Positions 16,874 to 26,366 of a stretch of DNA of 64,000 bases are shown piece by piece. Each line of letters starts with the position of its first letter. The first letter of the stretch is position 1. The position numbers and the translations under genes were made by a program. This DNA is from an uncultured Alphaproteobacteria bacterium (GTDB lineage Bacteria; Pseudomonadota; Alphaproteobacteria; HIMB59; GCA-002718135). The notes below the pieces were generated by a model. The model saw only the letters and a list, made by a program, of their open reading frames with translations. It searched no databases and was not told the origin of the DNA. The stretch spans positions 1 through 64,000 of the forward strand of contig CACGZD010000003.1 of assembly GCA_902577425.1 (NCBI GenBank), written 5' to 3'.

Positions 16874-17323
16874 TTAATGACAGCTAATATTAAATTTTTT
16901 TAAACGCCAATAATTGTAAGGCCAAGGTGTTAAAAAACCAGCTAAAAGCATAATAGGAAGGATCCACAAATTTATTTTTGCTTCACCCATTATTAACCAG
17001 TCAACTAAATTCATTGAAATTTCCATTGATATCATTGAAATAAAACTCATACCTAAAGCAGTTTTAATTGCATTAATAATTGGCATTTGTTTAAGAAGTA
17101 TAAAAGTTTCTAAAATAATACTTGTAATCAAACCATTAATAATAGCTAAAATCATAATGGAAATAGTTGACCATCCATAATCATTAATTTGAAAAAACAA
17201 TATAGTACCAAAATCACCAATACTACAACCAAGCAAACACCATAGAGTATTTTTTGCACTTTTCTTCCATGTCTTTTTACATGTCCAATTAAAAGATTCA
17301 TTTTTTAATGAAGAAGTTTCCAT
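16874..17323 (-). CDS. DUF4396 integral membrane protein
   Basis: A 149-residue membrane protein of the DUF4396 family. Conserved parts are LLGCSIGDFGTI near residues 31-42, the Met/Ser-rich helix MSFISMISMEISMNLVD around 92-108, and the C-terminal PWPYNYWRLKK followed by a final Cys-His. Four transmembrane helices are likely. The Met- and Cys/His-rich nature suggests metal handling, an inference only. It is downstream of a TupA-like gene on the same strand. Confidence 0.85.
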   Translation of the reverse strand: METSSLKNESFNWTCKKTWKKSAKNTLWCLLGCSIGDFGTILFFQINDYGWSTISIMILAIINGLITSIILETFILLKQMPIINAIKTALGMSFISMISMEISMNLVDWLIMGEAKINLWILPIMLLAGFLTPWPYNYWRLKKFNISCH

Positions 17324-17343
17324 AATAAAATTAAAAAAAATAT

Positions 17344-18144
17344 TTATTTATCATAATTAAAATAAAAAAGTTGTTGATCATTGATTTTATAGTTATTTAT
17401 TAAAAATTTTCCTTCTTCAGAGATAATCCAATTTAAATATATCTCAGCATCTTTAATATTCAAGTTTCTATTTAATTTAGGATTAACAAGTATAATGCCA
17501 TATTGATTAAATAAAGGCGGTTTATTCTCGCAGATTACCTTTAAATTATCTTTTCTATTAAATGCAATCCAAGTACTACGGTCAGAAATTGTATAAGCTT
17601 TCATTTCATTAGCCATAAGTAATGTATGACCCATACCCTGCCCTACTGATAAATAATTATCAGAAAATTTTTCAGGATCTAGATTAAATAATAACCACAA
17701 TTCTAATTCTTTTTTATGAGTACCACTATCATCGCCTCGTGAAATAAATTTTAAATTATTTTCTATAATATTTTTAAGTTTATTTTGAATATTTTGACAT
17801 TTATCTAAGTCTTCTTTTGGACCAATAATTACATAATCATTGTACATTAAATTGAATCTTGTTAGGCCATAATCATTTTTCATAAATTCAATTTCAGATT
17901 TCTTATGATGAACTAGGAGAAGTTCCACATTCCCATCTTTAGCAGTTCTCATTGCTTGACCTGTTCCTTGAACTATTGTTTGTACATTAATTTTATGTTT
18001 ATTCATAAAATGTTTATTCAAATATTTTAATAAACCACTATCATAAGTTGATGTTGTGCTAGCAATAATGATTTTTCTTTCAAGAGCATTAATATTAAAA
18101 GTAATTAAGAAAAAACAAAAAAAAACTAAACAGAAAATATTCAT
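17344..18144 (-). CDS. TupA-like tungstate/oxyanion-binding periplasmic protein
   Basis: A 266-residue solute-binding protein with a signal peptide (residues 1-21). The TupA hallmarks are ASTTSTYDSGLL near residues 28-39, the LLVHHKKSE block near 76-84 and SRGDDSGTHKKELELW near 133-148, which form the oxyanion pocket in tungstate transport. The usual permease (TupB) and ATPase (TupC) are not next to it. Upstream is a SIS-domain gene and downstream a DUF4396 membrane gene. Tungstate versus another oxyanion cannot be decided. Confidence 0.85.
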   Translation of the reverse strand: MNIFCLVFFCFFLITFNINALERKIIIASTTSTYDSGLLKYLNKHFMNKHKINVQTIVQGTGQAMRTAKDGNVELLLVHHKKSEIEFMKNDYGLTRFNLMYNDYVIIGPKEDLDKCQNIQNKLKNIIENNLKFISRGDDSGTHKKELELWLLFNLDPEKFSDNYLSVGQGMGHTLLMANEMKAYTISDRSTWIAFNRKDNLKVICENKPPLFNQYGIILVNPKLNRNLNIKDAEIYLNWIISEEGKFLINNYKINDQQLFYFNYDK

Positions 18145-18155
18145 TTTAAAAAATA

Positions 18156-18704
18156 TTAATTTTTCTTATTTGCAAAAATATCTACAATTGACAAAAGTAT
18201 TATATGATGAGACATTTCTATAAAATTATAATTTTTAGAATTAATATAAAAATTTACTAATCCTAATTTTGACAAAGGATTATTTTTATTAAATCCACTT
18301 AATGTGATTAAATTCATTTTCTTTTTTTGACAATATTTAGCAGCATTAACAATATTTTTTGATGTTCCACTGCTACTAATTAAAATTATTAAATCTTTGT
18401 TATCACAGTAAGCTCTAATAGCTTCTGTAATCCAATTTTCGTATTTATAATCATTTGCAAAGCAAGTTATTAGATTTGAATTATTAAATGTTGAAGATCT
18501 AACCCTTGCTACTTTAGCAAAATCAACACTGACATGACTAGCAATAGAAGCACTACCACCATTTCCAATTACAAATATTTTTTTATTTTGCTTTATATTT
18601 TTATTGATAATTTTAACTGATTTTTCAATTAAAGTAGAGTCAACATTCTCTAAAATATCATTGATTGATTTAGTATAATCTTTAAAATACTTACTGTAAT
18701 CCAT
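18156..18704 (-). CDS. SIS-domain isomerase, GmhA-like
   Basis: A 182-residue sugar-isomerase-domain protein resembling phosphoheptose isomerase (GmhA). Phosphate-binding loops are VIGNGGSASIASH near residues 45-57 and ISSSGTSKNIVNAA near 110-123. A family histidine pair is in EMSHHIILL near 163-171. GmhA makes the heptose precursor of lipopolysaccharide, but other heptose genes are absent here, so a different phosphosugar is possible. It is probably co-transcribed with the TupA-like gene, 11 bases downstream. Confidence 0.82.
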   Translation of the reverse strand: MDYSKYFKDYTKSINDILENVDSTLIEKSVKIINKNIKQNKKIFVIGNGGSASIASHVSVDFAKVARVRSSTFNNSNLITCFANDYKYENWITEAIRAYCDNKDLIILISSSGTSKNIVNAAKYCQKKKMNLITLSGFNKNNPLSKLGLVNFYINSKNYNFIEMSHHIILLSIVDIFANKKN

Positions 18705-18773
18705 TACTTGCGATAATTAATATATAATTTATATATTTCAAAGTTTATTATAACAATATAGTTGAATATTTTT

Positions 18774-19250
18774 ATGTTTTTAATTTATGGATTGATAGCA
18801 GGAATTATAGCAACATTAATATTTGATTTATTTCAGATATCATTAAGTTATGCTTATAATATAAATAAATCAAAGTGGCATTTAATAGGTAGATATTTTA
18901 TTGGTGTAATAAAGAATAATAAATTTTTTGTAGATAATATAGAGGAAGAAGAAATTATAGATAATGAATTATTAATTGGATATTTAGTTCATTATGCTAT
19001 TGGTTCGATCTTTGGATTATTTTATGTTTCAATAAATCTAATATTTTATAGTGAACCTTCATTAATTTTAGCATTAATCATTGGTATAATTACTGTTTTA
19101 GGAGGTTGGTGTATAATAATGCCCTATACATATAATATTGGATTTTTTGCCTCTAAAAAAGAAGAACAAATTCAAATCCTAGCACAAAATTTAATTGCTC
19201 ATTTTATTTTTGGTATTGGATTATATATTGGTTTATTAATTCAATATTAA
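18774..19250 (+). CDS. DUF2938 integral membrane protein
   Basis: A 158-residue membrane protein of the DUF2938 family: an N-terminal helix with GLIAGIIATLIFDLF, WHLIGRYFIG near residue 40, GYLVHYAIGSIFGLFYV near 73-89 and a C-terminal HFIFGIGLYIG. Four to five helices are predicted. The ATG at 18774 is preferred; a TTG four codons upstream is also open. The stop codon shares its bases (TTAA) with the convergent pterin dehydratase stop. Function unknown. Confidence 0.82.
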   Translation: MFLIYGLIAGIIATLIFDLFQISLSYAYNINKSKWHLIGRYFIGVIKNNKFFVDNIEEEEIIDNELLIGYLVHYAIGSIFGLFYVSINLIFYSEPSLILALIIGIITVLGGWCIIMPYTYNIGFFASKKEEQIQILAQNLIAHFIFGIGLYIGLLIQY

Positions 19251-19582
19251 GAATCTAAATTTATATTATCAATTTTCGCTGCAAGAATAAAATCATTTAT
19301 TGATAATGATGAAATGGCATGCGTATGTATCATTATAAGACAATATCCATAACCCAATGATATATCAGGATGATGCTTCTCATCTTCTGCAACTTTACCT
19401 ACTGCATTAACAAATAATAAGCTTTTAGAAAAATTTTTAAAAGTATATTTTTTAAAGATCATATTTTGATCCTCATTTAAAGACCATTTATTTAGTGATT
19501 TTAAATGAGTATCAATATCTTGTAAGGAAAGCTTAGGAGTATTAGAATTGCATGAATCACATTTTAAATTTTTTAAATTCAT
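19247..19582 (-). CDS. phhB: 4a-hydroxytetrahydrobiopterin dehydratase
   Basis: A 111-residue PCD/DCoH protein that dehydrates the carbinolamine form of the pterin cofactor. The active-site motif EDEKHHPD (residues 66-73) and the THAISSLSINDFILA tail (from 87) fit the family well. No phenylalanine hydroxylase is in the window. Bacteria without it also carry this gene, often linked to molybdopterin metabolism. The first 15 residues, with two cysteines in a CxxC, are an extension seen in many bacterial members. Confidence 0.92.
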   Translation of the reverse strand: MNLKNLKCDSCNSNTPKLSLQDIDTHLKSLNKWSLNEDQNMIFKKYTFKNFSKSLLFVNAVGKVAEDEKHHPDISLGYGYCLIMIHTHAISSLSINDFILAAKIDNINLDS

Positions 19583-19617
19583 TTTATTTTTATAAATTAT
19601 AAATCAACTTATTATTT

Positions 19618-20565
19618 TTAAAATTTAATTTCAACACCTTGTTTTTTTTCTTCATTATCAGTTAAAATTTTAGGAAAACTTTTAGCTCTTAGTTTTGTGT
19701 TACAAGAGTCTTCAATTAATCTTGTGATGCTTGTACTTTGTGCTTGGCCTCCATATTTTTTTTTACCTAACTTAAACTTTCTATTTAATAACTTGCTAAT
19801 ATCAGCTTTAATATTATATTTATTTGTAAGTTTATTAAATAAACCAACATCTTTACAAACAAGGTCCATAGAAAAACCAACATTATATGAACCACTTAAA
19901 ATTAATTGTGATTCAGTTTCATGCACAAAACTATTTCCTGAACTAATAGCAATACCATGATATGAAGTCTTCAAGTCTAATCCATATTTTTTACATACCA
20001 TTAGTGCTTCACCTAAAGATAAAAGGTTAATAGATGCCAGGTAATTAGTGACAACTTTTAAAGTTGAGGCATTGCCAATTTTACCACAATATAAGATATT
20101 ATGACCAATATTTGACAATAAATTAAAAGCTTTATTAAAAGTTTTTTTCTTTCCTGATACTAAAATAGAAATATTTCCAGACTCAGCTCTATGTTGACCT
20201 CCAGTAACTGGAGCTTCTAATGTTTCAATATTTTTTTTTTGACATAAATTAGATAATCTAATCATTTCTTCTTCATCTGTTGTACTCATTTCTATCCATA
20301 AATGTCTATGATTTAAAAATGTAATCAAATTAGACATAACGCTATTTACAGATTTGGGAGAAGGCAAGCAGGTGATAATTATATCTGATTTTTGAGATAG
20401 TTCCTCAAGATTATTTGACCATTCAGCTCCATCTTTGATCAATTTTAAACCTTTTTTTTTATCTAAGTCATGAATAAATAAATTGTTTTTATTTTTTAAA
20501 ATATTATTGGCTATTTTAGAACCAACATTTCCAAGACCAATAAAACCAACATTATATTTTTTCAT
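19618..20565 (-). CDS. 3-hydroxyisobutyrate-dehydrogenase-family oxidoreductase
   Basis: A 315-residue beta-hydroxyacid dehydrogenase. The NAD(P) loop GFIGLGNVGSKIA is at residues 8-20, the substrate signature EAPVTGGQHRAESG near 116-130, and the catalytic lysine sits in NASTLKVVTNYL near 165-176. Relatives oxidise 3-hydroxyisobutyrate, tartronate semialdehyde or similar acids, and the substrate here is open. The start overlaps the end of the MBL hydrolase gene by four bases (ATGA), so it is the tail of the long metG-tatD operon. Confidence 0.88.
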   Translation of the reverse strand: MKKYNVGFIGLGNVGSKIANNILKNKNNLFIHDLDKKKGLKLIKDGAEWSNNLEELSQKSDIIITCLPSPKSVNSVMSNLITFLNHRHLWIEMSTTDEEEMIRLSNLCQKKNIETLEAPVTGGQHRAESGNISILVSGKKKTFNKAFNLLSNIGHNILYCGKIGNASTLKVVTNYLASINLLSLGEALMVCKKYGLDLKTSYHGIAISSGNSFVHETESQLILSGSYNVGFSMDLVCKDVGLFNKLTNKYNIKADISKLLNRKFKLGKKKYGGQAQSTSITRLIEDSCNTKLRAKSFPKILTDNEEKKQGVEIKF

Positions 20566-21314
20566 AAATTAATTTCCATTCCATCATAAGCAGGAAATAC
20601 ATTTTTTGGACATTTTTTTAAAAGCTTATCATAATCTAATAATGCAGTCATATGAGTAAGAATAGTTTTCTTAGGTTTAATATAATCAATATATTCCATA
20701 ATTTGTTCAAAACCTGCATGAGATGGATGAGAGTCTTCTCTTAATAATCCTACAATCCATAAATCTAAATTTTTTAACTTATCTATATCGTTATTATAAA
20801 ATTTTTTTAAATCAGTAGAATATGCAAAATTATTTATTCTATAGGTTTGCACATCTATAGAACCATGATTGTGTTTAAATGTATTGATTTTTGTTCCGTT
20901 AACAATAAATTCATCCTCTATTGAATTAACTTTCATAAATGGACTGTAATCTTTTACTCCCTTAAAAATAAATTTATAATGAGTCAATATACTATCAATC
21001 ATTGAAGAAGGCATATAAGCAGGTATAATTTTGTCATTAATTAATGACATAGATCTCATATCTGGGAGACCAGCAGTATGATCTGAATGTAAATGAGTAA
21101 AAATTACAGAATCAATATTTGTACATTTAGCTTCATAAAGTTGATTTCGTAAATCTGGGCTAGTATCTATTAAAATATTATGATTATTCAGATTTAGTAA
21201 TAGTGAAGATCTAGTACGGATATTTTTTTTATTTTTGATGTCTATATTACCATTTCTATTCCATGCTAAAGGTGATCCAAAAGATCCTCCACATCCTAAT
21301 ATTCTAATCTTCAT
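20562..21314 (-). CDS. MBL-fold metallo-hydrolase (PhnP-like)
   Basis: A 250-residue metallo-beta-lactamase-fold hydrolase. It opens with ILGCGGSFG (residues 5-13), has IDTSPDLRNQL near 49-59 and the metal motif THLHSDHTAGL at 73-83, and ends with LTHMTALLDYD near the C-terminus. This type is placed with PhnP-like phosphodiesterases and commonly follows tatD in Alphaproteobacteria. Each junction is an ATGA overlap (with tatD upstream and the dehydrogenase downstream). Confidence 0.9.
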   Translation of the reverse strand: MKIRILGCGGSFGSPLAWNRNGNIDIKNKKNIRTRSSLLLNLNNHNILIDTSPDLRNQLYEAKCTNIDSVIFTHLHSDHTAGLPDMRSMSLINDKIIPAYMPSSMIDSILTHYKFIFKGVKDYSPFMKVNSIEDEFIVNGTKINTFKHNHGSIDVQTYRINNFAYSTDLKKFYNNDIDKLKNLDLWIVGLLREDSHPSHAGFEQIMEYIDYIKPKKTILTHMTALLDYDKLLKKCPKNVFPAYDGMEINL

Positions 21315-22099
21315 TGAAATTCATTATATCTTTTTGCTTTAGAAAACAATTTGTAAAAATTATTATCTGTAATTTCAACTAGTTTATCGAAAGAAATATT
21401 ATAAAAATTTGATAAAAATTCAGCTGTATATTTTACATAAGAAGGTTTATTGCTTTTTCCTCTCATAGGCATAGGAGCTAAAAAAGGACTATCAGTTTCT
21501 ATTAGTAAATAATCTTTGTCAGCAAATTTTATAATTTCTCTCAACTTATCAGCATTTTTAAAGGTAACAATTCCAGATAAAGAAATGTAATATAAATTAT
21601 CTAAACAAAAATTTAAAAGCTTTTTTGAGCCTGTAAAACAGTGAAAAACAACAGAAAGTTTATGGTTTTTTTGATAATTATTTAAAACATTAATAATTTC
21701 ATCTTCGGATGATCTTTGATGTATAATGAGAGGTAATTTAGATTCTATAGAAGCCTCTATATGATTTTCAAAAACTTTATATTGATTTGTTTTATAATCA
21801 GTTGAGTGATAAAAATCTAATCCAGTTTCTCCTATGCCAATAACTTTTGGAGATAATATATTATTTAATATTTCATCTTTTGTTATTGTTATTTTATTAT
21901 CAACATTTTGAGGATGTAAACCATATGAAATATATATTGATTTATAGTTTTTTATTAAATTTAAATGATCAGTAAATTCACTTGGAAGAGTATTAATAGT
22001 TAATAATGAAGTTAAATTAGTTTTTTTTATCTCTAATATTATATTTTCAAAATCATCTTTAATTGAATGAAAATTCAAATGACAATGTGAATCTATCAC
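21311..22099 (-). CDS. tatD: TatD-family metal-dependent DNase
   Basis: A 262-residue TIM-barrel hydrolase. Metal ligands are visible in DSHCHLN (H5, H7), IGETGLDFY near residues 91-99, IIHQRSS near 130, VFHCFTGS near 155 and ETDSPFLAP near 205. TatD proteins are 3'-5' exonucleases and tRNA/DNA repair nucleases. The start is GTG at 22099, overlapping the metG stop as TAGTG, so translation is coupled. The order metG-tatD-MBL hydrolase is conserved in the class. Confidence 0.94.
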   Translation of the reverse strand: MIDSHCHLNFHSIKDDFENIILEIKKTNLTSLLTINTLPSEFTDHLNLIKNYKSIYISYGLHPQNVDNKITITKDEILNNILSPKVIGIGETGLDFYHSTDYKTNQYKVFENHIEASIESKLPLIIHQRSSEDEIINVLNNYQKNHKLSVVFHCFTGSKKLLNFCLDNLYYISLSGIVTFKNADKLREIIKFADKDYLLIETDSPFLAPMPMRGKSNKPSYVKYTAEFLSNFYNISFDKLVEITDNNFYKLFSKAKRYNEFQ

Positions 22100-23613
22100 T
22101 AATCGATTCTAGGAAAAATAGGTTTTGGGTCGTTAATCTTATATTCATTTTTAGATATGGTAATATGATCAAAATTTCTTTCTATTTTGTTAACATTTAG
22201 TATATCTAATATTTTATTTGCACTTTCTGGCATTACTGGAATCAACATTATTGAGGAGTTTTTGATTATATTAAGAGTTAAAAATAATACATCATTCATT
22301 CTATCTTTATTTGTTTTTTTTAAATTCCATGGAGCCTCTGTATCAATATAAGCATTAGTTTGTGATAATAATTCAAAAACACATTTAATTGATTTGTCTA
22401 TTTTTTCTTCATTCATGAATTTTTTATATTCATCAAATTTTAAATTCATAAATTCTATTAAATCTTTATCTTGTTTAGTATAATTTGAATTATTTTTGAT
22501 TTTAGAATTGCAATTTTTAATACAAAAAGTAGTAATTCTCTGAACTAAATTTCCGTAATTGTTCGATAAGTCAGCATTTAATCTATTAGAAATAGCATCT
22601 TTTGAAAAATCTCCATCATTACCAAACGGAACTTCTCTAAATAAAAAAAACCTAATTTGATCTAATCCATATTTATTAATAATTTCATAGGGATCAATTA
22701 CATTTCCAACAGATTTTGAAATTTTCTTACCTTCATTTGTCCACCAACCATGAGCAAATATTCTTTTGGGAGGATCTATTTCTGCAGCCATCAAAAAAGC
22801 TGGCCAATAAACAGCATGAAAGCGTAGTATATCTTTACCTACCATATGAAAGCCAGGCCAAAAATTTTTAAATGTATTATTATCTAAATCAGGATAACCA
22901 ATAGAAGTAAGATAATTGCATAATGCATCAATCCAAACATACATGACATGATTTTCATTATTTGGAACTTTAACACCCCACTTGAAAGTAGTTCTTGAAA
23001 TTGATAGATCTTTTAAACCTCCTTTAATAAAACTTATTACTTCATTATATCTTGATTTAGGTGCAATAGAATTAGGATTGTTTTTATAATATTCTAAAAG
23101 TTTATTTTCCCAAGATGACAGTTTGAAAAAATAACTTTCTTCTTTAATCCATTCAACAGGATCTCCGGATTGAGTAAAAAAAGTATCTCCTTTTTTAATA
23201 AGTTCAGATTCTAAATAAAAAGCTTCATCTCTAATAGAATACCAACCTTCATAATTAGATAAATAAATTTGATTATTTTCTTCTAATTTATTCCACAAAG
23301 CTTGGGCAGCTTTTTTATGACGACTTTCTGTTGTGCGAATAAAATCATCAATTTCACAACCTAAAAAAGGGATTAATTCTCTAAAAGATACTGACATTTT
23401 ATCAACAAAATCTTGAGTATTCATCATTGATTCTGTAGATGCTTTTTCAACTTTTTGACCATGCTCATCTGTTCCTGATAAAAAATAAACATTAAAATTT
23501 TTTAATTTATAATATCTAGCTAATATATCACATGCAATACTAGTATAAGCATGGCCTATATGAGGGCGATCATTGACATAATAAATTGGAGTAGTGATAT
23601 AAAAATTATTCAT
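22099..23613 (-). CDS. metG: methionyl-tRNA synthetase
   Basis: A 504-residue class I synthetase that charges tRNA-Met. The HIGH motif is at residues 18-21 and the KMSKS loop reads KISKS at 297-301. SGTDEHGQKVEKAS (46-59) lines the active site. The protein lacks the C-terminal tRNA-binding (Trbp111) domain, as is usual for the shorter form. The start overlaps holB by eight bases. Confidence 0.97.
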   Translation of the reverse strand: MNNFYITTPIYYVNDRPHIGHAYTSIACDILARYYKLKNFNVYFLSGTDEHGQKVEKASTESMMNTQDFVDKMSVSFRELIPFLGCEIDDFIRTTESRHKKAAQALWNKLEENNQIYLSNYEGWYSIRDEAFYLESELIKKGDTFFTQSGDPVEWIKEESYFFKLSSWENKLLEYYKNNPNSIAPKSRYNEVISFIKGGLKDLSISRTTFKWGVKVPNNENHVMYVWIDALCNYLTSIGYPDLDNNTFKNFWPGFHMVGKDILRFHAVYWPAFLMAAEIDPPKRIFAHGWWTNEGKKISKSVGNVIDPYEIINKYGLDQIRFFLFREVPFGNDGDFSKDAISNRLNADLSNNYGNLVQRITTFCIKNCNSKIKNNSNYTKQDKDLIEFMNLKFDEYKKFMNEEKIDKSIKCVFELLSQTNAYIDTEAPWNLKKTNKDRMNDVLFLTLNIIKNSSIMLIPVMPESANKILDILNVNKIERNFDHITISKNEYKINDPKPIFPRID

Positions 23614-24595
23614 ATGATTTTTTTAATGGTATAAAAATATTTAAACAAAATATTTTTTTATCTAAATTATAAATAAAAAGATCTTTTTCATTATTATCAA
23701 TAAAATCTAATATTTCAAAAGAAATAAACTTTGTAATATAGCTTTCATTAACTATTGTTGAAAATTCAGATAATATACCTAAATTATCTTTGATTATATT
23801 AATGAGTATAAATCTTAGTAACATTAGAAATACTTTATATTCATCATTAGAAAAACTCGAAACATATTCTGATAAATCATATATTTTTTTAGAAAGATCA
23901 TTTTTATTATAATTAATTATTTCTATTATTGAATCGTATAACTCATTCATTTTATCAGAACTGATTTTAATAGCTGTTCCAGGAGATCCATTACTTAATA
24001 AATATAAAAAATCGATATCATTATTATTAATGTCTATATTTTCATTTTTAATAATTTCATGGAAAATTTCTTTAGAAGGATTATTGAGATAAAATTTTAT
24101 ACACCTTGATCTAATAGTAGGTAAAATATTTGATAATTGATGAGAAATTAAAATAAAATATGTATTATTACTTGGTTCTTCTAAAATCTTCAGTAATGAA
24201 TTTGAAGAATTTTTATTGAAATTATCAGCTGAATCAAAAATAATAAATTTAGGTATATTATTAAAAGAAGATTGATTGATAAAATTATTCAAACTCCTAA
24301 TTTGATCAATAGATATATATTCTGAGGTTTTATCTTTCGCTTCATCATAAGATCTAGTTATATATCTTAAATTAGGGTGAGAATTTTTATATAATAAACC
24401 TATATGGTTATTATAATTATTATAATCAACTTTTTTTAAAACCTGACTAATAAAATTAAAAGCTAAAGTAGTTTTACCTATGCCATTTTGACCAAAAAAA
24501 ATTAAAGAATTATGTAAAGTGTTATTTTCAAATTTATATAATAATTTATCTATTATATTTTGATGACCAAGAATATTTTTTGAAAAATTAATCAT
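23606..24595 (-). CDS. holB: DNA polymerase III delta-prime subunit
   Basis: A 329-residue clamp-loader subunit. An AAA+ domain carries a Walker A loop GQNGIGKTT (35-43) and the segment FIIFDSADNFNKNSSNSLLKILEEP in adjoining pieces near 117-141, where the sensor and SRC motif (IRSRCIKF, near 160) follow. It helps load the sliding clamp during replication. It overlaps tmk and metG by eight bases each, within a tight operon. Confidence 0.92.
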   Translation of the reverse strand: MINFSKNILGHQNIIDKLLYKFENNTLHNSLIFFGQNGIGKTTLAFNFISQVLKKVDYNNYNNHIGLLYKNSHPNLRYITRSYDEAKDKTSEYISIDQIRSLNNFINQSSFNNIPKFIIFDSADNFNKNSSNSLLKILEEPSNNTYFILISHQLSNILPTIRSRCIKFYLNNPSKEIFHEIIKNENIDINNNDIDFLYLLSNGSPGTAIKISSDKMNELYDSIIEIINYNKNDLSKKIYDLSEYVSSFSNDEYKVFLMLLRFILINIIKDNLGILSEFSTIVNESYITKFISFEILDFIDNNEKDLFIYNLDKKIFCLNIFIPLKKSYE

Positions 24596-25211
24596 TTAAT
24601 TTTATAATTTCTTTAATAATTCTTTCATTAATAGAATTTATAGATTGCGTGGCATCAATTGTATAAAATCTTTTATTGTTTTTAGAAATTTTTTTATAAC
24701 CTCTGATAACTTTATTATGAAAATCTTTATCAATTTTGTCATATTTATTTTTATTTTTTCTTAATTTCAATCTACGATTAATTTCATTCGAATTAAGTAT
24801 AAATAAAAAAGTTTTTGTAGGTAAGAAATTATTCAATAATTTTTTGTGCAGATCTAAAGTCTTACTTAGACCAAAATTATTTACATAACCTTGATAAACA
24901 AATGTTGAATCAGCAAACCTATCACAAATAACTATTTTCCCTTTTTTTAGTGCAGGTAAAATAATATTATTAATATGATTTAGTCTTGCTGACATTAATA
25001 ATAATATTTCTTCAGAAGGAGAAATATTTTCCTTTTTATCAAGAATAATTTTTCTTAATTTTTCTCCTATATTCGTACCACCGGGTTCTCTAGTTATAAT
25101 ATGAGGAATTTTATTTTTTTTTAAATATTTTGCTAATAATTTTATTTGAGAAGACTTACCACTTGCTTCTGGTCCTTCAAAAGATACAAATAAATTTTTA
25201 TTGTTTTTCAT
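24588..25211 (-). CDS. tmk: thymidylate kinase
   Basis: A 207-residue dTMP kinase. The P-loop reads FEGPEASGKSSQ (11-22), the DR(X) substrate motif is CDRFADSTFVYQG near residues 95-107, and REPGGT near 41-46 is typical. It makes dTDP for DNA synthesis. The gene overlaps dacC by 14 bases and holB by eight. Confidence 0.96.
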   Translation of the reverse strand: MKNNKNLFVSFEGPEASGKSSQIKLLAKYLKKNKIPHIITREPGGTNIGEKLRKIILDKKENISPSEEILLLMSARLNHINNIILPALKKGKIVICDRFADSTFVYQGYVNNFGLSKTLDLHKKLLNNFLPTKTFLFILNSNEINRRLKLRKNKNKYDKIDKDFHNKVIRGYKKISKNNKRFYTIDATQSINSINERIIKEIIKLND

Positions 25212-26331
25212 CTAAACTAGTTCCAAAAATTAAATATTTTATAGCTGCAAATGATTTCATAAGAGGATTAACTTCTTTAATATCATTTTGAGCAATTAAA
25301 GGAACATCGATTTTATCTTTACCGGGTATGCTTAGAATTATATTACCTAATTTATCTCCTTTTTTTATTGGCGCATCAATTGGTTTATTGTAGTTAATAG
25401 ATGATTCAATTAATTTGATTTGATCAAAAGATAATATTGAAATAACATCTTCTTTGATAACGAGATTAATTGTAGGCTTATTTCCTAACCAAACATCTAC
25501 ATTTTTTATTACTTCACCTTTTTTGAACAATGTAACTTCTGATGTTTGATTAAATGCCCAATCAATTAAGTAAGAAGATTCATTTAAACGGGATCTTGAA
25601 CTATTAGTTCCATTAATAACTACGGTAATTCTTCTTTTATCTCTTTTTGCAGATCCTGATATTCCCCAACCTGATTTTTTTGTATATCCAGTTTTTAAAC
25701 CATCTGAGCCAACAACATGTGTTAACAATCTATTTCTATTTGGCTGATTAATTTCATTATATAAAAATTCTTTCATAGCAAAGTATTCATACATTTCAGG
25801 AAAATCTCTTATTATAGTATTAGATAGAATTCCTAAATCTCTTACTGTAGAAAAATGATTTTCATCTGGCCATCCAGATGAATTAATAAAATTTGTATTA
25901 AACATACCCATATTTTGGGCATAGACATTCATTAATTGTGCAAAATCACTTTCAGTACCAGCTAGGCACTCAGCTAAAGCAACCGATGCATCATTACCTG
26001 ATTGAACAATTATACCTTTTAACAAAACATCAATAGAAACTCTTTCATCAATTTCAAGAAAGGTTCTTGACCCTCCCATTTTGTAAGCTCTTGGAGAAAT
26101 TGTACATTCATCATTAACAGATAAATTTGTTTGCTTTAATCTATCAAAAGCTACATAAACAGTCATAATTTTAGTCATTGAAGCTGGGGGCATCTTTTTA
26201 TCAGCATTTTTTTCAAATAATACTTCTCCAGTATTGTAATCAATAACAATAGCTTCGTCAGCTTTTGTATCAATTGCAAATACATTTAAAGAAAATAGTA
26301 AGTTAATTACAAGTAAAATAAATAATTTCAT
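25198..26331 (-). CDS. dacC: D-alanyl-D-alanine carboxypeptidase (PBP5/6 type)
   Basis: A 377-residue serine DD-carboxypeptidase with a signal peptide (about 1-19). The three active-site motifs are SMTK (51-54), SGN (111-113) and KTG (213-215). The C-terminal domain (about 270-377) is the PBP5-like stalk with an amphipathic end for membrane attachment. It trims pentapeptides in periplasmic murein. It follows rlpA and precedes tmk, an order typical of Alphaproteobacteria. dacA or dacF would be equally acceptable names. Confidence 0.94.
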   Translation of the reverse strand: MKLFILLVINLLFSLNVFAIDTKADEAIVIDYNTGEVLFEKNADKKMPPASMTKIMTVYVAFDRLKQTNLSVNDECTISPRAYKMGGSRTFLEIDERVSIDVLLKGIIVQSGNDASVALAECLAGTESDFAQLMNVYAQNMGMFNTNFINSSGWPDENHFSTVRDLGILSNTIIRDFPEMYEYFAMKEFLYNEINQPNRNRLLTHVVGSDGLKTGYTKKSGWGISGSAKRDKRRITVVINGTNSSRSRLNESSYLIDWAFNQTSEVTLFKKGEVIKNVDVWLGNKPTINLVIKEDVISILSFDQIKLIESSINYNKPIDAPIKKGDKLGNIILSIPGKDKIDVPLIAQNDIKEVNPLMKSFAAIKYLIFGTSLDEKQ

Positions 26332-26366
26332 AATTTCATTTACAATTTAAATATGACAAAAGTTCG

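Noticed and set aside
19697-19960. Plus-strand open frame opposite the dehydrogenase gene
   Set aside because: It lies wholly antisense to a conserved gene and shows no motif or translation signal.
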